Source: Methanobrevibacter olleyae (GTDB lineage Archaea > Methanobacteriota > Methanobacteria > Methanobacteriales > Methanobacteriaceae). From it: a stretch of 64,000 bases of DNA. The position numbers were made by a program, and so were the translations under genes. Under the pieces are notes generated by a model. It ran no database searches, was not told the DNA's origin, and saw only the letters and a list, made by a program, of their open reading frames with translations. Shown here one piece after another: positions 19,952-30,183 of this stretch. Where the stretch lies: NCBI RefSeq assembly GCF_900114585.1, contig NZ_FOTL01000004.1, forward strand, positions 59,134 through 123,133, written 5' to 3'. The first letter of the stretch is position 1, and every line of letters starts with the position of its first letter.

Positions 19952-20925
19952 AGATTCACCTCCCCAAGAAATAGAATATGGATTAACTTTTTAAAATTTT
20001 AACAGCCTAATACATTAATTAATCTTCATATCACTTAAAAATAAGAAGAATATCTTTAAATTTTTAATATTTTTAATAATCATTAATGTTTATTTTCTAA
20101 AATAAATAAAATTATTTAAAAATAATTTAAAAGAACTAAAAATATAATCTTATTTAATAAAATACCTTAATTTAATAATTTTTAAAAAGATATTTTTTTC
20201 TAAATATAAAGTTATTGTGAACTGTAGTTTATTATTTAAAATATAAATAAGTTTCTAAAAACTGCTTGACAGTGATTTTTAAAAAAAATAATATATACGA
20301 ATGTATATGATGTATATAAACTTCTATAAATATACGAAAATTATTAAATTAAATTAAAAAAAATTAAAAAATTATTTTAAAAATAAATCAATGGGAAAAT
20401 AGATTTCAATTAGTTTAATTTTAGATAAAGAATCAAAAATTAATATAAATCTTTTAAATAGTAAAACAATGAAAATAATAATTGATTTAATAAAATAAAT
20501 AGCATTTTAATAAATAATAAGTAAAATATTTAATATATCAAATGAAAAAAATAAACGATAAACTTTATATTACATATCGAAAATAAATATAAATACTAAT
20601 ATGAAAAAATTTTATTTAAAAAAATTCTCATTAAAACATTAAAAAAATTTTTAATATAAAAAATTTTGTAAATGAAAAAAATGCTGAATTTTAAGGTTTT
20701 TTAAGGTTTAGTTAAAAAAGTGAAATAAGATTAATATTAGTGTAAATTGTATATTTTTAAAATTTTTTAATTATTAAAAGTTTTGAATCTTTAGAAATTA
20801 AATATTTAAAATTTTTATTGTTAATTCTTTTTAAAAAATATCTTAATTTAAAATATTTTAAATTAGAATTTAAAAAAAAATAGATTTTTTAAAAAAAAAT
20901 CTGGGGAAAATTAAGGAGAAAAAAT
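19952..20925. promoter_or_regulatory. Divergent intergenic region between two surface-protein genes
   Basis: About 970 bp of A/T-rich DNA with no gene. For the plus-strand gene the best TATA box is AAATATAAATA at 20585-20595, implying a leader of about 300 nt. A second cluster of TATA-like words with CGAA (20290-20345) may serve either direction. The strong GGAGGTGA of the minus gene is at 19956-19963. No RNA gene is recognised. Confidence 0.45.
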
Positions 20926-23016
20926 ATGAATAAAAAGATAATTTTACCTCTCTTCTTAGTGTTATTAGTTGCGATTTCTGTTTCTGCAGTATCTGCAGAA
21001 GCAACAGATGAAGCTATTGTAGCTGATGCTGGAGCAGATGAAACCATAGCTAATGCTGGAGCAGATGAAACTGTAGCTGATACTGGAGTAGATGAAGCTG
21101 TGGAAGAATCTGCAGATAATCCTATTTTAGCAGAAGGTACAGATAAAAATGGAACAGATATCCAGGATAAAATAGATAATGCTGAAGATGGAGGAGAAGT
21201 TGACTTAGGTGAAAACCAAGTTTATAATGTTGAAAATCAAGTTTTCAACTTAACTAAAAAACTCATTATAAAAGGTAATAATGTTACTATAAAAGCAAGT
21301 GGTGCTGCTCAAGGAGGCGTTGGAGCACTTTTCATTGCAAATGTAGCAGGAACTGAATTTAAAGGAATTACTTTCAAAAACACTGATGGCCCTAAACAAT
21401 ATGGTGAAACTATTTCAGGTTATGCTATCCAATTAGCTATTGAGAATGGAACTGTAGACAATTGTAAATTCATTGATTGGAGTAGTGGTGTTTATGGTAG
21501 AGGAGCATCATTCTGTACTATTAAAAATTCTTACTTCAATGGTTCTTCCACAAAAGTTACTAATGGCGGAACTAAAGAATCTGGTACCAAGGCAATTAAC
21601 CTTATGGGATCTCATGATATTACCATAACTGGTTGTACATTTGACGGACAAGTTCTTGATGGTATTTCCATTGCAAGTAACTCAGGTAATAATATAATAA
21701 CTGACAATACCTTTATTGAAAACTGTTATGCAATTTACTTCGGTGGAGCTTCCACTCAAGGATGTGTAATTGCAAACAACACTTTCACAAGATGCGGATA
21801 CTGTAAAGATGAAAATGGAAATATAATATTTAAGAATTTACCAGTGCTCAGTACACAAAAAGCTGCAAATGGATACATTGTAGCAGACAATACAATTGAA
21901 GCAGGTGAAGGATCTATTTTCCTTAAAGCAGAATCCGGTAACACCGCACATGGATACCCAAGTTCCATCGGTGATATAAATATTACTGGAAATACTTTAA
22001 CTGTAGCAGCTGGTGCTAATGCTGAATCAATTACTTTTATCTATATTTTAACTAATAAAGGAGAATTAAACCCATATGCACCAATTAACATTAGTGGAAA
22101 CAATATTGTAGCTGGTGTAACTCCTTTAACCGTATGGTATGCAGACTGGGGTAGTGAATCTGACCCTGTAATTCCTGCAGCAGACAGTGTTGCTACTTCT
22201 ATAAACATTAAAGAGATTTCAACTGCTACTAAAAAAGTCACTATTCAATTAGTAGATGTAAATGGTGAAGCTCAAGCTGGAAAAGAAATTTCTTACTCTA
22301 TTAATGGTGGAGCAATAAAAACTGCTGAAACTGATGCTGATGGTCTTTTAACTATTGATGTAACTGAAGATGGCATAGTTGCTCTTGCATTTGCTGGAGA
22401 TGAAAAACTTAAACCTACAGAAACTAGTATTAACTTTGTTGCTACTGTAACTAAAACTACTCCTACTATTACTGCTAGTGCTATGACCACTACTGCAAAG
22501 ATAGGAAAATACTACACTGTAACTTTAAAAGACTCTACTGGAAAAGCTTTAGTAGGACAAACTGTAACATTTATCTTCAACGGTAAAAGCACTAATGTAA
22601 AAACCTATGAAAGAGGTATTGCAAAAATTAATATAAATCTTGCAACTAAAGGTAACTACCCAATTACCATTTCTTACCTTGGAAATGATAATAATAATGC
22701 AGTTGTAGCAGTTAAAAACATTAAAGTAAATGCTCAAGCTACTAAGGCTGTATTTAAAGCTAAAACCTTTAAAGCGAAAGCTACTAAAAAAGTATCCTTC
22801 ACCCTTAAAGATGCTAGCGGTAAAGCTATTAAAGCTAAAAAGATTACCTTTAAAGTAAAGGGTAAAACCTACACTGCAAAAACCAATGCTAAAGGTATAG
22901 CTACTGTAAAAGTCAAACTTACCAAAAAAGGTAAATACACAATAACTGCAAAATTCGCAGGAGACAATACTTACAAAGCTATTAGCAAAAAAGCAAAAAT
23001 CACAATAAAAAAATAA
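20926..23016 (+). CDS. Adhesin-like protein: beta-helix plus three Ig-like repeats
   Basis: A secreted surface protein of 696 residues. A signal peptide ends near VSAVSAEA (residue 24), followed by an acidic stretch with three copies of a GADETVAD-like unit (about 30-60). A right-handed beta-helix follows (about 70-400; N-x-I-T-x-N turns). Three Ig-like repeats follow at about 425-510, 512-605 and 608-696. The last repeats are very rich in lysine, ending KAKITIKK, with no membrane anchor, so attachment to the pseudomurein wall may be electrostatic or through the Ig domains (inference). AAGGAG is 7 nt before the ATG. A clear terminator hairpin follows. Confidence 0.88.
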   Translation: MNKKIILPLFLVLLVAISVSAVSAEATDEAIVADAGADETIANAGADETVADTGVDEAVEESADNPILAEGTDKNGTDIQDKIDNAEDGGEVDLGENQVYNVENQVFNLTKKLIIKGNNVTIKASGAAQGGVGALFIANVAGTEFKGITFKNTDGPKQYGETISGYAIQLAIENGTVDNCKFIDWSSGVYGRGASFCTIKNSYFNGSSTKVTNGGTKESGTKAINLMGSHDITITGCTFDGQVLDGISIASNSGNNIITDNTFIENCYAIYFGGASTQGCVIANNTFTRCGYCKDENGNIIFKNLPVLSTQKAANGYIVADNTIEAGEGSIFLKAESGNTAHGYPSSIGDINITGNTLTVAAGANAESITFIYILTNKGELNPYAPINISGNNIVAGVTPLTVWYADWGSESDPVIPAADSVATSINIKEISTATKKVTIQLVDVNGEAQAGKEISYSINGGAIKTAETDADGLLTIDVTEDGIVALAFAGDEKLKPTETSINFVATVTKTTPTITASAMTTTAKIGKYYTVTLKDSTGKALVGQTVTFIFNGKSTNVKTYERGIAKININLATKGNYPITISYLGNDNNNAVVAVKNIKVNAQATKAVFKAKTFKAKATKKVSFTLKDASGKAIKAKKITFKVKGKTYTAKTNAKGIATVKVKLTKKGKYTITAKFAGDNTYKAISKKAKITIKK

Positions 23017-23028
23017 ACAAAATATTAC

Positions 23029-23067
23029 ACTAGTTTTTTGAGTATTATACTCAAATAACTAGTTTTT
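23029..23067 (+). terminator. Hairpin terminator of the beta-helix/Ig gene
   Basis: A long stem, ACTAGTT...TTGAGTATTATACTCAA...AACTAGT (23029-23063), starts 12 bp after the stop codon and is followed by TTTTTATTCTTTT. It is the clearest terminator in the window. Confidence 0.75.
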
Positions 23068-23288
23068 ATTCTTTTAAAACACTAATTTTAACTATTTTTA
23101 TTATCCCATAAAACAAACCCCATATACATTACTTAGACTATTTTTCAAATATATTAATTAAAATCATAAACTCTTAACTATTTTTATAATGAATCAATTA
23201 AAATCATAGACTATTAACTATTTTTACCAATACTACTAATTCATTAAACCATAATTAAAAAAAAAAAACTTAAAAAAGTTAAATAATT

Positions 23289-23356
23289 AAGAAAATCTTT
23301 TAATATAAGAAAACCTTTTAATATAAGAAAATCTTTTAATATAAGAAAATCTTTAA
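23289..23356. repeat. 20-bp tandem repeat
   Basis: Between three and four copies of a 20-bp unit (GAAAATCTTTTAATATAA). It is intergenic, upstream of the next surface-protein promoter. TATA-like sequences at 23361-23412 follow it. Confidence 0.8.
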
Positions 23357-23512
23357 TAAAAAATAAATATAATGATATAAATACATTTACATATTGATAA
23401 TAAATATAAATGAAAATATTTATTTTAAGAGAAAAAAACAAAGATATAAAATGAAAAAAATTAAAAATCATAAAACTATTAAATTTTATTATTTTAAAAA
23501 GTAGGGACTAAA

Positions 23513-26500
23513 ATGAAAGATAAAAGCATTATATTAATTTCTTTTCTTCTAATATTAGTAATATTTAATATACAAGCAGTTATAGCAGAAGATATAGGAG
23601 AAATTAACATTGAAAAAAATCAAAATTATAATGAATTAGCAGTCAGTAATGATGCAAATTCCGATAATCAAAATAATAACATTCAAGAGAATATAAATGA
23701 AAAGTCAAATATTGTATTAAACTCAAATAATGGAAATTATAATAATGAAAAACATAATAGTGAAAATACTCTAAGTTTAGACAATAATAGAGTTCTAGAT
23801 GAAAATAAAGAATTAACTGATGATACAGAAATTGCTAAAACTGAAGAGAAAAACTTAAAAAGTTCTAATTTAGATGTAAATTCTTTACAATCCACCATAA
23901 TAATAGATGGAACAGCACACAATCAAATGAATAATCCCACCATCCAAAATGCAATAGATAGTGCAAAAGCAGGAGATACTATTATCATCACAGGAAAGGA
24001 CTATGTTCATTGCCATTTTATAGTTAATAAAAAACTAACAATTATAAGTGAAGTTGGAACAGTGATGAGTCCATGCCCATCAAATACTAGTGGGTCTGGT
24101 GCATATGGAATATTTTACATAAGCCCAGAAGCAAGTGGAACTGTATTAAAAGGGTTTGTATTAAACAATGCACTAGAAAACAATGATGATTATGGAATTT
24201 ATATAAAAGGATCAAGTAATGTTGAAATTATTAATTGTACAATAAATAAAACTACATTAGGAGATGGAATAAGAATAGAAAATGCTCAAAATATCAAAAT
24301 TAGTGATTCCCTTATAAAAGAATCAAATATTGGAATAAACTTAATTAATTCTACAAAAACCACTATAAAAAACAATAACATTAGAAATAATAATTTATAT
24401 GGAGTTTATATAGCTAATAATAACCAGAATACTACAATTGATACAAACAATATTACTTATAATAAAGGATTTGGAATAAGTGCAATTTCAGCTAACTACA
24501 TTTACATAATAAATAATTTTATTGCATACAATCAAAAAAATGGAAGTGGTGCAGGAGTTTATATTAACTGTAATATTACAAAAATTGAAATAAAAGGTAA
24601 TTTCTTTAAGCAAAATGGACAATATGGAGTTTTAAACGATTATCGTGTAAGAAATATGGATGCAAAAGCTGGAGCTGAAAAATTAGAAATCGTAAATAAC
24701 AACTATTTTTTAGGGCACAGTGAAAGAACCATATACCATTTAGACTATAAACCATTTGATGGTGGAGAATTTAGCTACAATAGTGAAAACGATAGTTTTA
24801 TTTATGTAGGTGAAGGAAATGGAAATTACACCCTAGATAAAAGTGTTGTATATTTAGGATATGCATTCTTTGAAGATGAGATGATTTGTGGAGCTACTCT
24901 CTATAAAGCACCAAATACAGCTTGGAGTGAAGGTAATTATAAATTAAAAATCAGTGAAATAAGTCAGGTTAAAAAAGGAACTTATCAAATATCCATTGTA
25001 GATAAAAATGGAAATATAGCTAAAGACTTTAGTTCAATTTATGTAATATTTTACCTAAATAAAAATAATAAAGCTAGTGAACCTCAATATGGTGATGTTT
25101 ATAAAAAGGTTTTAATGAAAAATGGTACTGCAACAGTTAGTTTTAGTGAAAAAGATTATTTAAAAAGTGGAAATCAATTGCTTGCAGTATTCCCCGGGCT
25201 TTATGAAGATTATACAGTTAGAGAGAAACTTTACAAAACTTATAATATACCGGATTCACAAATTCCCGAAGATATCATTGCAACAAAAATAAGTATTTCC
25301 AATATGAATACCTATCCACAATCTGGAGCATCATTTGAAGCTATACTAAAGGATAATTATGGAATTCCTTTAGCTAAAAAAACTATTAAATTAAATCTAG
25401 ATGGTAAAACATATATAAAAACCACAGATGCAAATGGAAAAGTTAAATTAAAAATCAAGCTATCTAGTGAAAAAACTTATACTATCACTGTTAGTTTCGA
25501 TGGTGATGAAGAATATAATAAAACTAGTGCAAAGGCAAAGATAGTGGTTAAAAAAACTAGCCAAAAAATAATAAGTTCAAATAAAGCATTTGCACCAAAT
25601 AAATCTAATTATTATAGCATTACTTTAAAGGATGGAAATAATAAAGTAATTGCAAATAAATATGTGAAATTTATAATTAACAAAAAAACATACACCGTTA
25701 AAACAAATAGTAAAGGAATAGCTAAAATAAAAATTAAATTATCTAAGAAAAAAACATATAAAATTACTGTAAAATCATCAGCAACAAAAAAATATAGGGC
25801 AATTAGAAAAACAAGCAAAATCACAATAAAATCATTAAAACAAAAAATTACATGTTATAATAAAAGATTTGCTCCAAATACAGTGAATTATTACAGCATC
25901 AGCTTAAAAGATCAAAATAATATTGTAATAGCTAATAAAAAAATAACTGTAAAAATAGGAACCAAAACTTATAAAAAGAAAACAAATAAGAATGGAATAG
26001 TTAAAATTAAAATTAAACTATCTAAGAGGAAAACTTATAAAGTAACTATAAAATCTCCAAAAACTACACAGTATACTGCTAAGGCAAAAACAACTAAGAT
26101 TGTAATTACTAGTTTAAAGCAGCGGATAAGAAGTTCTGATAAAAAATATCTCCCAAAAGCAGGAGCTTATTACAGTATTAGCTTAAAAGATGAGAATGAT
26201 AAATCAATAGCTAATAAAAAAGTTAAATTTACTCTTGATTCAAAAACTTCAACTGTTAAAACAAATAGTAAAGGAATAGCTAAAATAAAAATTGACTTAA
26301 CTACTGATAAAGTTTATACTCTAAAAATTTATTCCCCTGGAACAAATAAATATAAATCAGCTACAAAAACAAATAAAATCACAATAGAAAAAGGAATTCC
26401 AAAATTAATAAGCTTCGATAGAACCTTTTCAAATAATTCTAGAGATGAATACTCCATTTATTTAAGGGATTACAATGGGAAGGCATTAAGCAATGGAAAG

Positions 26501-28030
26501 ATAATCTTTACAATAAATGGGAATACTTATAATAAAATTACCGATTCAAATGGTACTGCAAAACTTAATATTAATATTAAAAACCCTGGAACTTACAAAT
26601 TAGTAAGTAAATTCTTAGGGGATGTTAAAAATAAAGCTATAAGCAAAACTAATTCCATAACAATTAAAGAAGGATCAAATATAAGTTTTATAGATAAAAA
26701 CCTTCAAAATAGTGAAATCCAAAAGATCATTGCCAGTTGCCCTAATGGAAATACAGTTGAATTTTTAGGAAAAACATACAGTAATATTAACTTAAAAATT
26801 AACAAAGAAATAAGTCTGATTTCTAATGTTGGAACTACATTAAATGGATTATCAAAAAGGCCTGTGCTTAATATAAATTCAAATAATGTAAATATATCTA
26901 ATTTTTTAATTATTGCTAATTCAATTAATGGAGAATCTGATGGAATTCTAATAAATAACTCTAATAATGTAAATATATTAAATAACAGCATTATTAATAG
27001 ATTAAATCCAAATAAAATCAATGATTACAATAACGGAAGCACTGTATTACCTGGAATTGGAATAAAAATATTAAATACTAAGAATGTTAATATAAATAAA
27101 AACATTGTTAATTCCTTTGAAAGTGGAATATATAACGAATACTCTAAGAATTTATCTATTAAAGAAAATGAAATTAGATTAAATAATTATGGTATCAAGT
27201 ATGGATTTGGAAGCAGTAATACTGAAATTATAAACAATACTATTATTGATAATATTGGATGGTATACAGAGGAAGTTCCAGAAGGCCCAAGAGGTTATGG
27301 ACTATTCCTTAATAATTCCGCAGTAAATATTACCATAAAAGAAAATAACATTAGTAATAACTATATGGGAATATCTGTTGATTCTAATAATAGTACTGGA
27401 ATTGTAATTAGAAGCAATTTAATTGCAGATAACTCTCTTGAAGGAATAAGATTTAATGCAGCTTATGACCTTGCAGAAGATTGTGTAGAACCAATTGTAA
27501 CTGACAATGCAATTTATAGAAATGCAGAAGGTCCAAGTATGATGATTCTTGGTGAAATGAGTGCTAATCCTGAAGGAATTTACGGGCCAGGACAATGGAA
27601 TGAAAGTTTAAGATTAAAAATTGGTCCTAATTGGTATGGTACAAATAGTCTTATCACTTGGGATTATGAAACTGGAATCGTTGGTGTTGGAACAATGTGT
27701 CCAAGAATTAAAACAAGTGAGATAAAATTTGAAACACTTGAAACAGAAAATCCAGGAACTTATAAAATCAATTTCTATAAAGATGGAGAATTAGCTACTA
27801 ACCTTGCTAGTTTTGATATCTATGCTACATTAAATAGAAATACTGACATGCAAACAGAAGTTCACTTTAACATAATCAATGGAACTGGAACTTTTAGTTT
27901 TAATAAAGATAATTATAATGAAAACAATAATACTATTGAAATTTCTGTAGGTTCTTTAATTAATGTAGTAGATAGAATATATTCTGTTGTTTATGCATAT
28001 AATGTCCCAGAAAGTGAAATACCAACTTAA
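23513..28030 (+). CDS. Giant adhesin-like protein with duplicated beta-helix modules around five Ig-like repeats
   Basis: A secreted protein of 1505 residues. In order: signal peptide (1-25); Asn/Glu-rich spacer (about 26-125); beta-helix 1 (about 130-410); a cap domain ending YNIPDSQIPED (about 485-590); five Ig-like repeats of about 92 residues (about 592-1055; N-Y-Y-S-I-x-L-K-D and K-T-N-x-K-G-I motifs, very Lys-rich); beta-helix 2 (about 1060-1400); and a second cap domain ending YNVPESEIPT at the C-terminus. The end matches the first module at the point where Ig repeats would begin, so the C-terminal Ig/anchor part appears missing. AGGGA precedes the ATG. A hairpin terminator follows. 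Confidence 0.87.
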   Translation: MKDKSIILISFLLILVIFNIQAVIAEDIGEINIEKNQNYNELAVSNDANSDNQNNNIQENINEKSNIVLNSNNGNYNNEKHNSENTLSLDNNRVLDENKELTDDTEIAKTEEKNLKSSNLDVNSLQSTIIIDGTAHNQMNNPTIQNAIDSAKAGDTIIITGKDYVHCHFIVNKKLTIISEVGTVMSPCPSNTSGSGAYGIFYISPEASGTVLKGFVLNNALENNDDYGIYIKGSSNVEIINCTINKTTLGDGIRIENAQNIKISDSLIKESNIGINLINSTKTTIKNNNIRNNNLYGVYIANNNQNTTIDTNNITYNKGFGISAISANYIYIINNFIAYNQKNGSGAGVYINCNITKIEIKGNFFKQNGQYGVLNDYRVRNMDAKAGAEKLEIVNNNYFLGHSERTIYHLDYKPFDGGEFSYNSENDSFIYVGEGNGNYTLDKSVVYLGYAFFEDEMICGATLYKAPNTAWSEGNYKLKISEISQVKKGTYQISIVDKNGNIAKDFSSIYVIFYLNKNNKASEPQYGDVYKKVLMKNGTATVSFSEKDYLKSGNQLLAVFPGLYEDYTVREKLYKTYNIPDSQIPEDIIATKISISNMNTYPQSGASFEAILKDNYGIPLAKKTIKLNLDGKTYIKTTDANGKVKLKIKLSSEKTYTITVSFDGDEEYNKTSAKAKIVVKKTSQKIISSNKAFAPNKSNYYSITLKDGNNKVIANKYVKFIINKKTYTVKTNSKGIAKIKIKLSKKKTYKITVKSSATKKYRAIRKTSKITIKSLKQKITCYNKRFAPNTVNYYSISLKDQNNIVIANKKITVKIGTKTYKKKTNKNGIVKIKIKLSKRKTYKVTIKSPKTTQYTAKAKTTKIVITSLKQRIRSSDKKYLPKAGAYYSISLKDENDKSIANKKVKFTLDSKTSTVKTNSKGIAKIKIDLTTDKVYTLKIYSPGTNKYKSATKTNKITIEKGIPKLISFDRTFSNNSRDEYSIYLRDYNGKALSNGKIIFTINGNTYNKITDSNGTAKLNINIKNPGTYKLVSKFLGDVKNKAISKTNSITIKEGSNISFIDKNLQNSEIQKIIASCPNGNTVEFLGKTYSNINLKINKEISLISNVGTTLNGLSKRPVLNINSNNVNISNFLIIANSINGESDGILINNSNNVNILNNSIINRLNPNKINDYNNGSTVLPGIGIKILNTKNVNINKNIVNSFESGIYNEYSKNLSIKENEIRLNNYGIKYGFGSSNTEIINNTIIDNIGWYTEEVPEGPRGYGLFLNNSAVNITIKENNISNNYMGISVDSNNSTGIVIRSNLIADNSLEGIRFNAAYDLAEDCVEPIVTDNAIYRNAEGPSMMILGEMSANPEGIYGPGQWNESLRLKIGPNWYGTNSLITWDYETGIVGVGTMCPRIKTSEIKFETLETENPGTYKINFYKDGELATNLASFDIYATLNRNTDMQTEVHFNIINGTGTFSFNKDNYNENNNTIEISVGSLINVVDRIYSVVYAYNVPESEIPT

Positions 28031-28043
28031 AATCTTAAATAAA

Positions 28044-28187
28044 ATATTTAAAAAATTTAAATTAATACTTTAAAAAAAATATTTAAAAAAATATTTAAAT
28101 AAATACTTTAAAAAAATATTTAAATAAATACTTTAAAAAAATATTTAAATAGAATAAGTTTTTACTTATTTTATTTTTCTTTTTTTA
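28044..28187 (+). terminator. Terminator region with short tandem repeats
   Basis: A/T-rich repeats (25-bp spacing of AAATACTTTAAAAAAATATTT) are followed by a 7-bp hairpin, AATAAGT-TTTT-ACTTATT (28153-28170), and a T-rich run to 28187. Confidence 0.6.
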
Positions 28188-28479
28188 TAAAATCACTTGT
28201 ATGATAAATATTGAATATTAGTCTATTGTATAGATATAGATTAGCTTATGCTTAATAATCAAGTTTTATATTAATCTTAATTATTTTAATTTATTTCACA
28301 ATTAAATTAAATGAAAATTATAAAACTATCAGATAAATTTACTTATTTTTAATTTAAAGCTTATTGAATTTATAATGAAAAATAGATTTATTAAGTATAA
28401 AATAGTTAAAAAGAAAAAATAGAAAAAATAGTTTAACTAAAACTTTATAAGAAAAACTTGAATAAAATTTTAATCCAAG
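28188..28479. other. AT-rich gap between convergent genes
   Basis: Spacer between the converging giant adhesin gene and the FmdE-type gene. Nothing recognisable is seen. Confidence 0.4.
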
Positions 28480-28595
28480 TTTTTTAAAAGTTTGGAAATA
28501 CTTTGATTAGCCTTTTTTAAAAGTTTGGAAATACTTTGATTAGCCTTTTTTAAAAGTTTGGAAATACTTTGATTGGTCTTTTTTTAAAAGTTTGA
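28480..28595 (-). repeat. 33-bp tandem repeat of a 3'-end hairpin element
   Basis: Three units plus a partial, with the core AAAAGTTTGGAAATACTTTG repeating at 28486, 28519, 28552 and 28586. Each unit contains CAAACTTTTAAAAAA on the gene strand. The same word occurs once directly after hxlB and thiC. It lies right behind the FmdE-type gene and probably works as a terminator or mRNA 3'-end element. Confidence 0.75.
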
Positions 28596-28600
28596 TTTGC

Positions 28601-29173
28601 TTATTCATCAATTATCTCGTAATATGCTCCTTCTGCACATGATACACATACTGGTTTTCCACCACGATTTAGATGTCGGCCATCAGTAACTTTTTCACCA
28701 CAAACTGAACAGAAAACACTTGTATGAGGCTTACCAGGCATCTGAGAAGGTTTTAAATCAATACGAACTTTTTCTGTATTGAATAGCTCTTCAGCAGGAG
28801 TTCTTTTAAATCTTTCAATCATTTCATCCCTAGTTTCTCTAATTTCTTCCTGTTTATTAGCATCTGCATCAGATACTCTAATAGCTTCACCAGTTTCCAT
28901 ATTATAGAAAGTTACTGCAAATTTACCGTAGTACATTTGTTTCAATGATCTTTTACCCATAGAACATTTAGTAACAGATTGAACTGCATCAGACATACAT
29001 CTATCAATTTCTAAAAATACAATAAGATTTTTATGACGTTTGTTTAATTCAAATCCCATTAATTCCATACCATACATTGCAAGTTTAGTACCAATAGCTA
29101 TTCCACCACATATTTCCCCATGAAATTCACCAGCTTTAGCTAATTGTTCCTCATAATCTTCTACACTTACCAT
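28601..29173 (-). CDS. FmdE-family protein with C-terminal zinc ribbon
   Basis: A 190-residue cytoplasmic protein of the FmdE/FwdE family. Its N-terminal domain contains HGEICGGIAIGTKLA, where the Cys/His can bind metal, and FLEIDRCMSDAVQSVTKCSMGK. A C-terminal zinc-binding pair follows, CSVCGEKV and CVSCAEGAYY. FmdE was named from an operon for molybdenum formylmethanofuran dehydrogenase, but its exact role is unclear. GGTG precedes the ATG. It follows a metal-chelate-type ABC importer in the same direction (151-bp gap), so a role in handling the imported metal is plausible. Confidence 0.88.
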   Translation of the reverse strand: MVSVEDYEEQLAKAGEFHGEICGGIAIGTKLAMYGMELMGFELNKRHKNLIVFLEIDRCMSDAVQSVTKCSMGKRSLKQMYYGKFAVTFYNMETGEAIRVSDADANKQEEIRETRDEMIERFKRTPAEELFNTEKVRIDLKPSQMPGKPHTSVFCSVCGEKVTDGRHLNRGGKPVCVSCAEGAYYEIIDE

Positions 29174-29324
29174 TTTTACACCTCATAAATATAAAATTCA
29201 GTTTTATTTAAATAAATATTTTAATCATTTAACTTTTTAAAATAACTTTAATAATAATCTAATTAAAGTAATAAATAAAATTTTTTAATTAATTTTTAAT
29301 CTCTTTTAATTAATATCTTTAATC

Positions 29325-30155
29325 TTAATCTTTTGAATATTTCTTTGAATAATTAGTCATAACTAATTCTAAATCAGTTTTTAAGGGAACACATATCTTC
29401 CTATTATTTTCTAATTCAATGAGATTTACATCAATTCCATAAGCTTTATTTAAATTTTCTTCAGTTAAAACATCTTCAGGACTTCCAAAATCAATGAATG
29501 ATTTATCTTTCATAATAGCTACTTTATTAGCTGCTAAAAATGCATGATCTGGATAATGGGAAGACATTATAACTGCAAGACCAAGATTGGATAGTTGTTC
29601 AATAATTTCAAGAAGTTTAATCTGATTACCAAAGTCTAAGTGATTTGTAGGTTCATCCAATATAAGCAAATCTGGTTCTTGAGCTAAAACTCTTGCTAAA
29701 AATACTAATTGGTGCTCTCCCCCACTTAAATTAGTATAGGTTTTATCTTTTAAATCCTCGATTCCGAGAGTTTTAAGTGCATTAATAGCTATTTCCTTAT
29801 CTTCCTCTCTGGGAGATGAGGTTAAATTAACATAGGGAGCCCTTCCCATTAAAACAACATCAAATACAGTAAATGGAAATGAAGGGATATGGCCTTGAGG
29901 AATATAACCTACTAGCTTTGCAATATCATTAAATGATAAATTATTAATATCTTCCCCATTTAATAAAACAAGCCCTGAATTAACTTTATGCAGGCCATTT
30001 AAAGTTTTAATTAATGTAGTTTTACCTGTTCCATTTGGCCCTAAAATACATAAAACATCCCCCTTTTCTATTGAAAAATTAATATCTTCAAATACTATTG
30101 GAGAGTTTTTTTCATAAGAAAATGAAACTTCCTTAACTTCAACTAACTTTGCCAT
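29325..30155 (-). CDS. ABC transporter ATP-binding protein (metal-chelate/FecE-MolC type)
   Basis: ATPase subunit of an importer of the iron-siderophore/vitamin B12 class. It is 276 residues with Walker A GPNGTGKTT (about 40-48), a Q-loop in GYIPQGH, the signature LSGGEHQ, Walker B LLILDEPTNHLD and a switch histidine in SSHYPDHA. The segment FTVFDVVLMGRAPY is typical of the FecE/BtuD/MolC group. GGTG lies before the ATG. It starts 28 bp after the permease gene. The substrate cannot be read from this subunit. Confidence 0.93.
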   Translation of the reverse strand: MAKLVEVKEVSFSYEKNSPIVFEDINFSIEKGDVLCILGPNGTGKTTLIKTLNGLHKVNSGLVLLNGEDINNLSFNDIAKLVGYIPQGHIPSFPFTVFDVVLMGRAPYVNLTSSPREEDKEIAINALKTLGIEDLKDKTYTNLSGGEHQLVFLARVLAQEPDLLILDEPTNHLDFGNQIKLLEIIEQLSNLGLAVIMSSHYPDHAFLAANKVAIMKDKSFIDFGSPEDVLTEENLNKAYGIDVNLIELENNRKICVPLKTDLELVMTNYSKKYSKD

Positions 30156-30183
30156 AAAAACACCACATTAAATCTATATAAAA

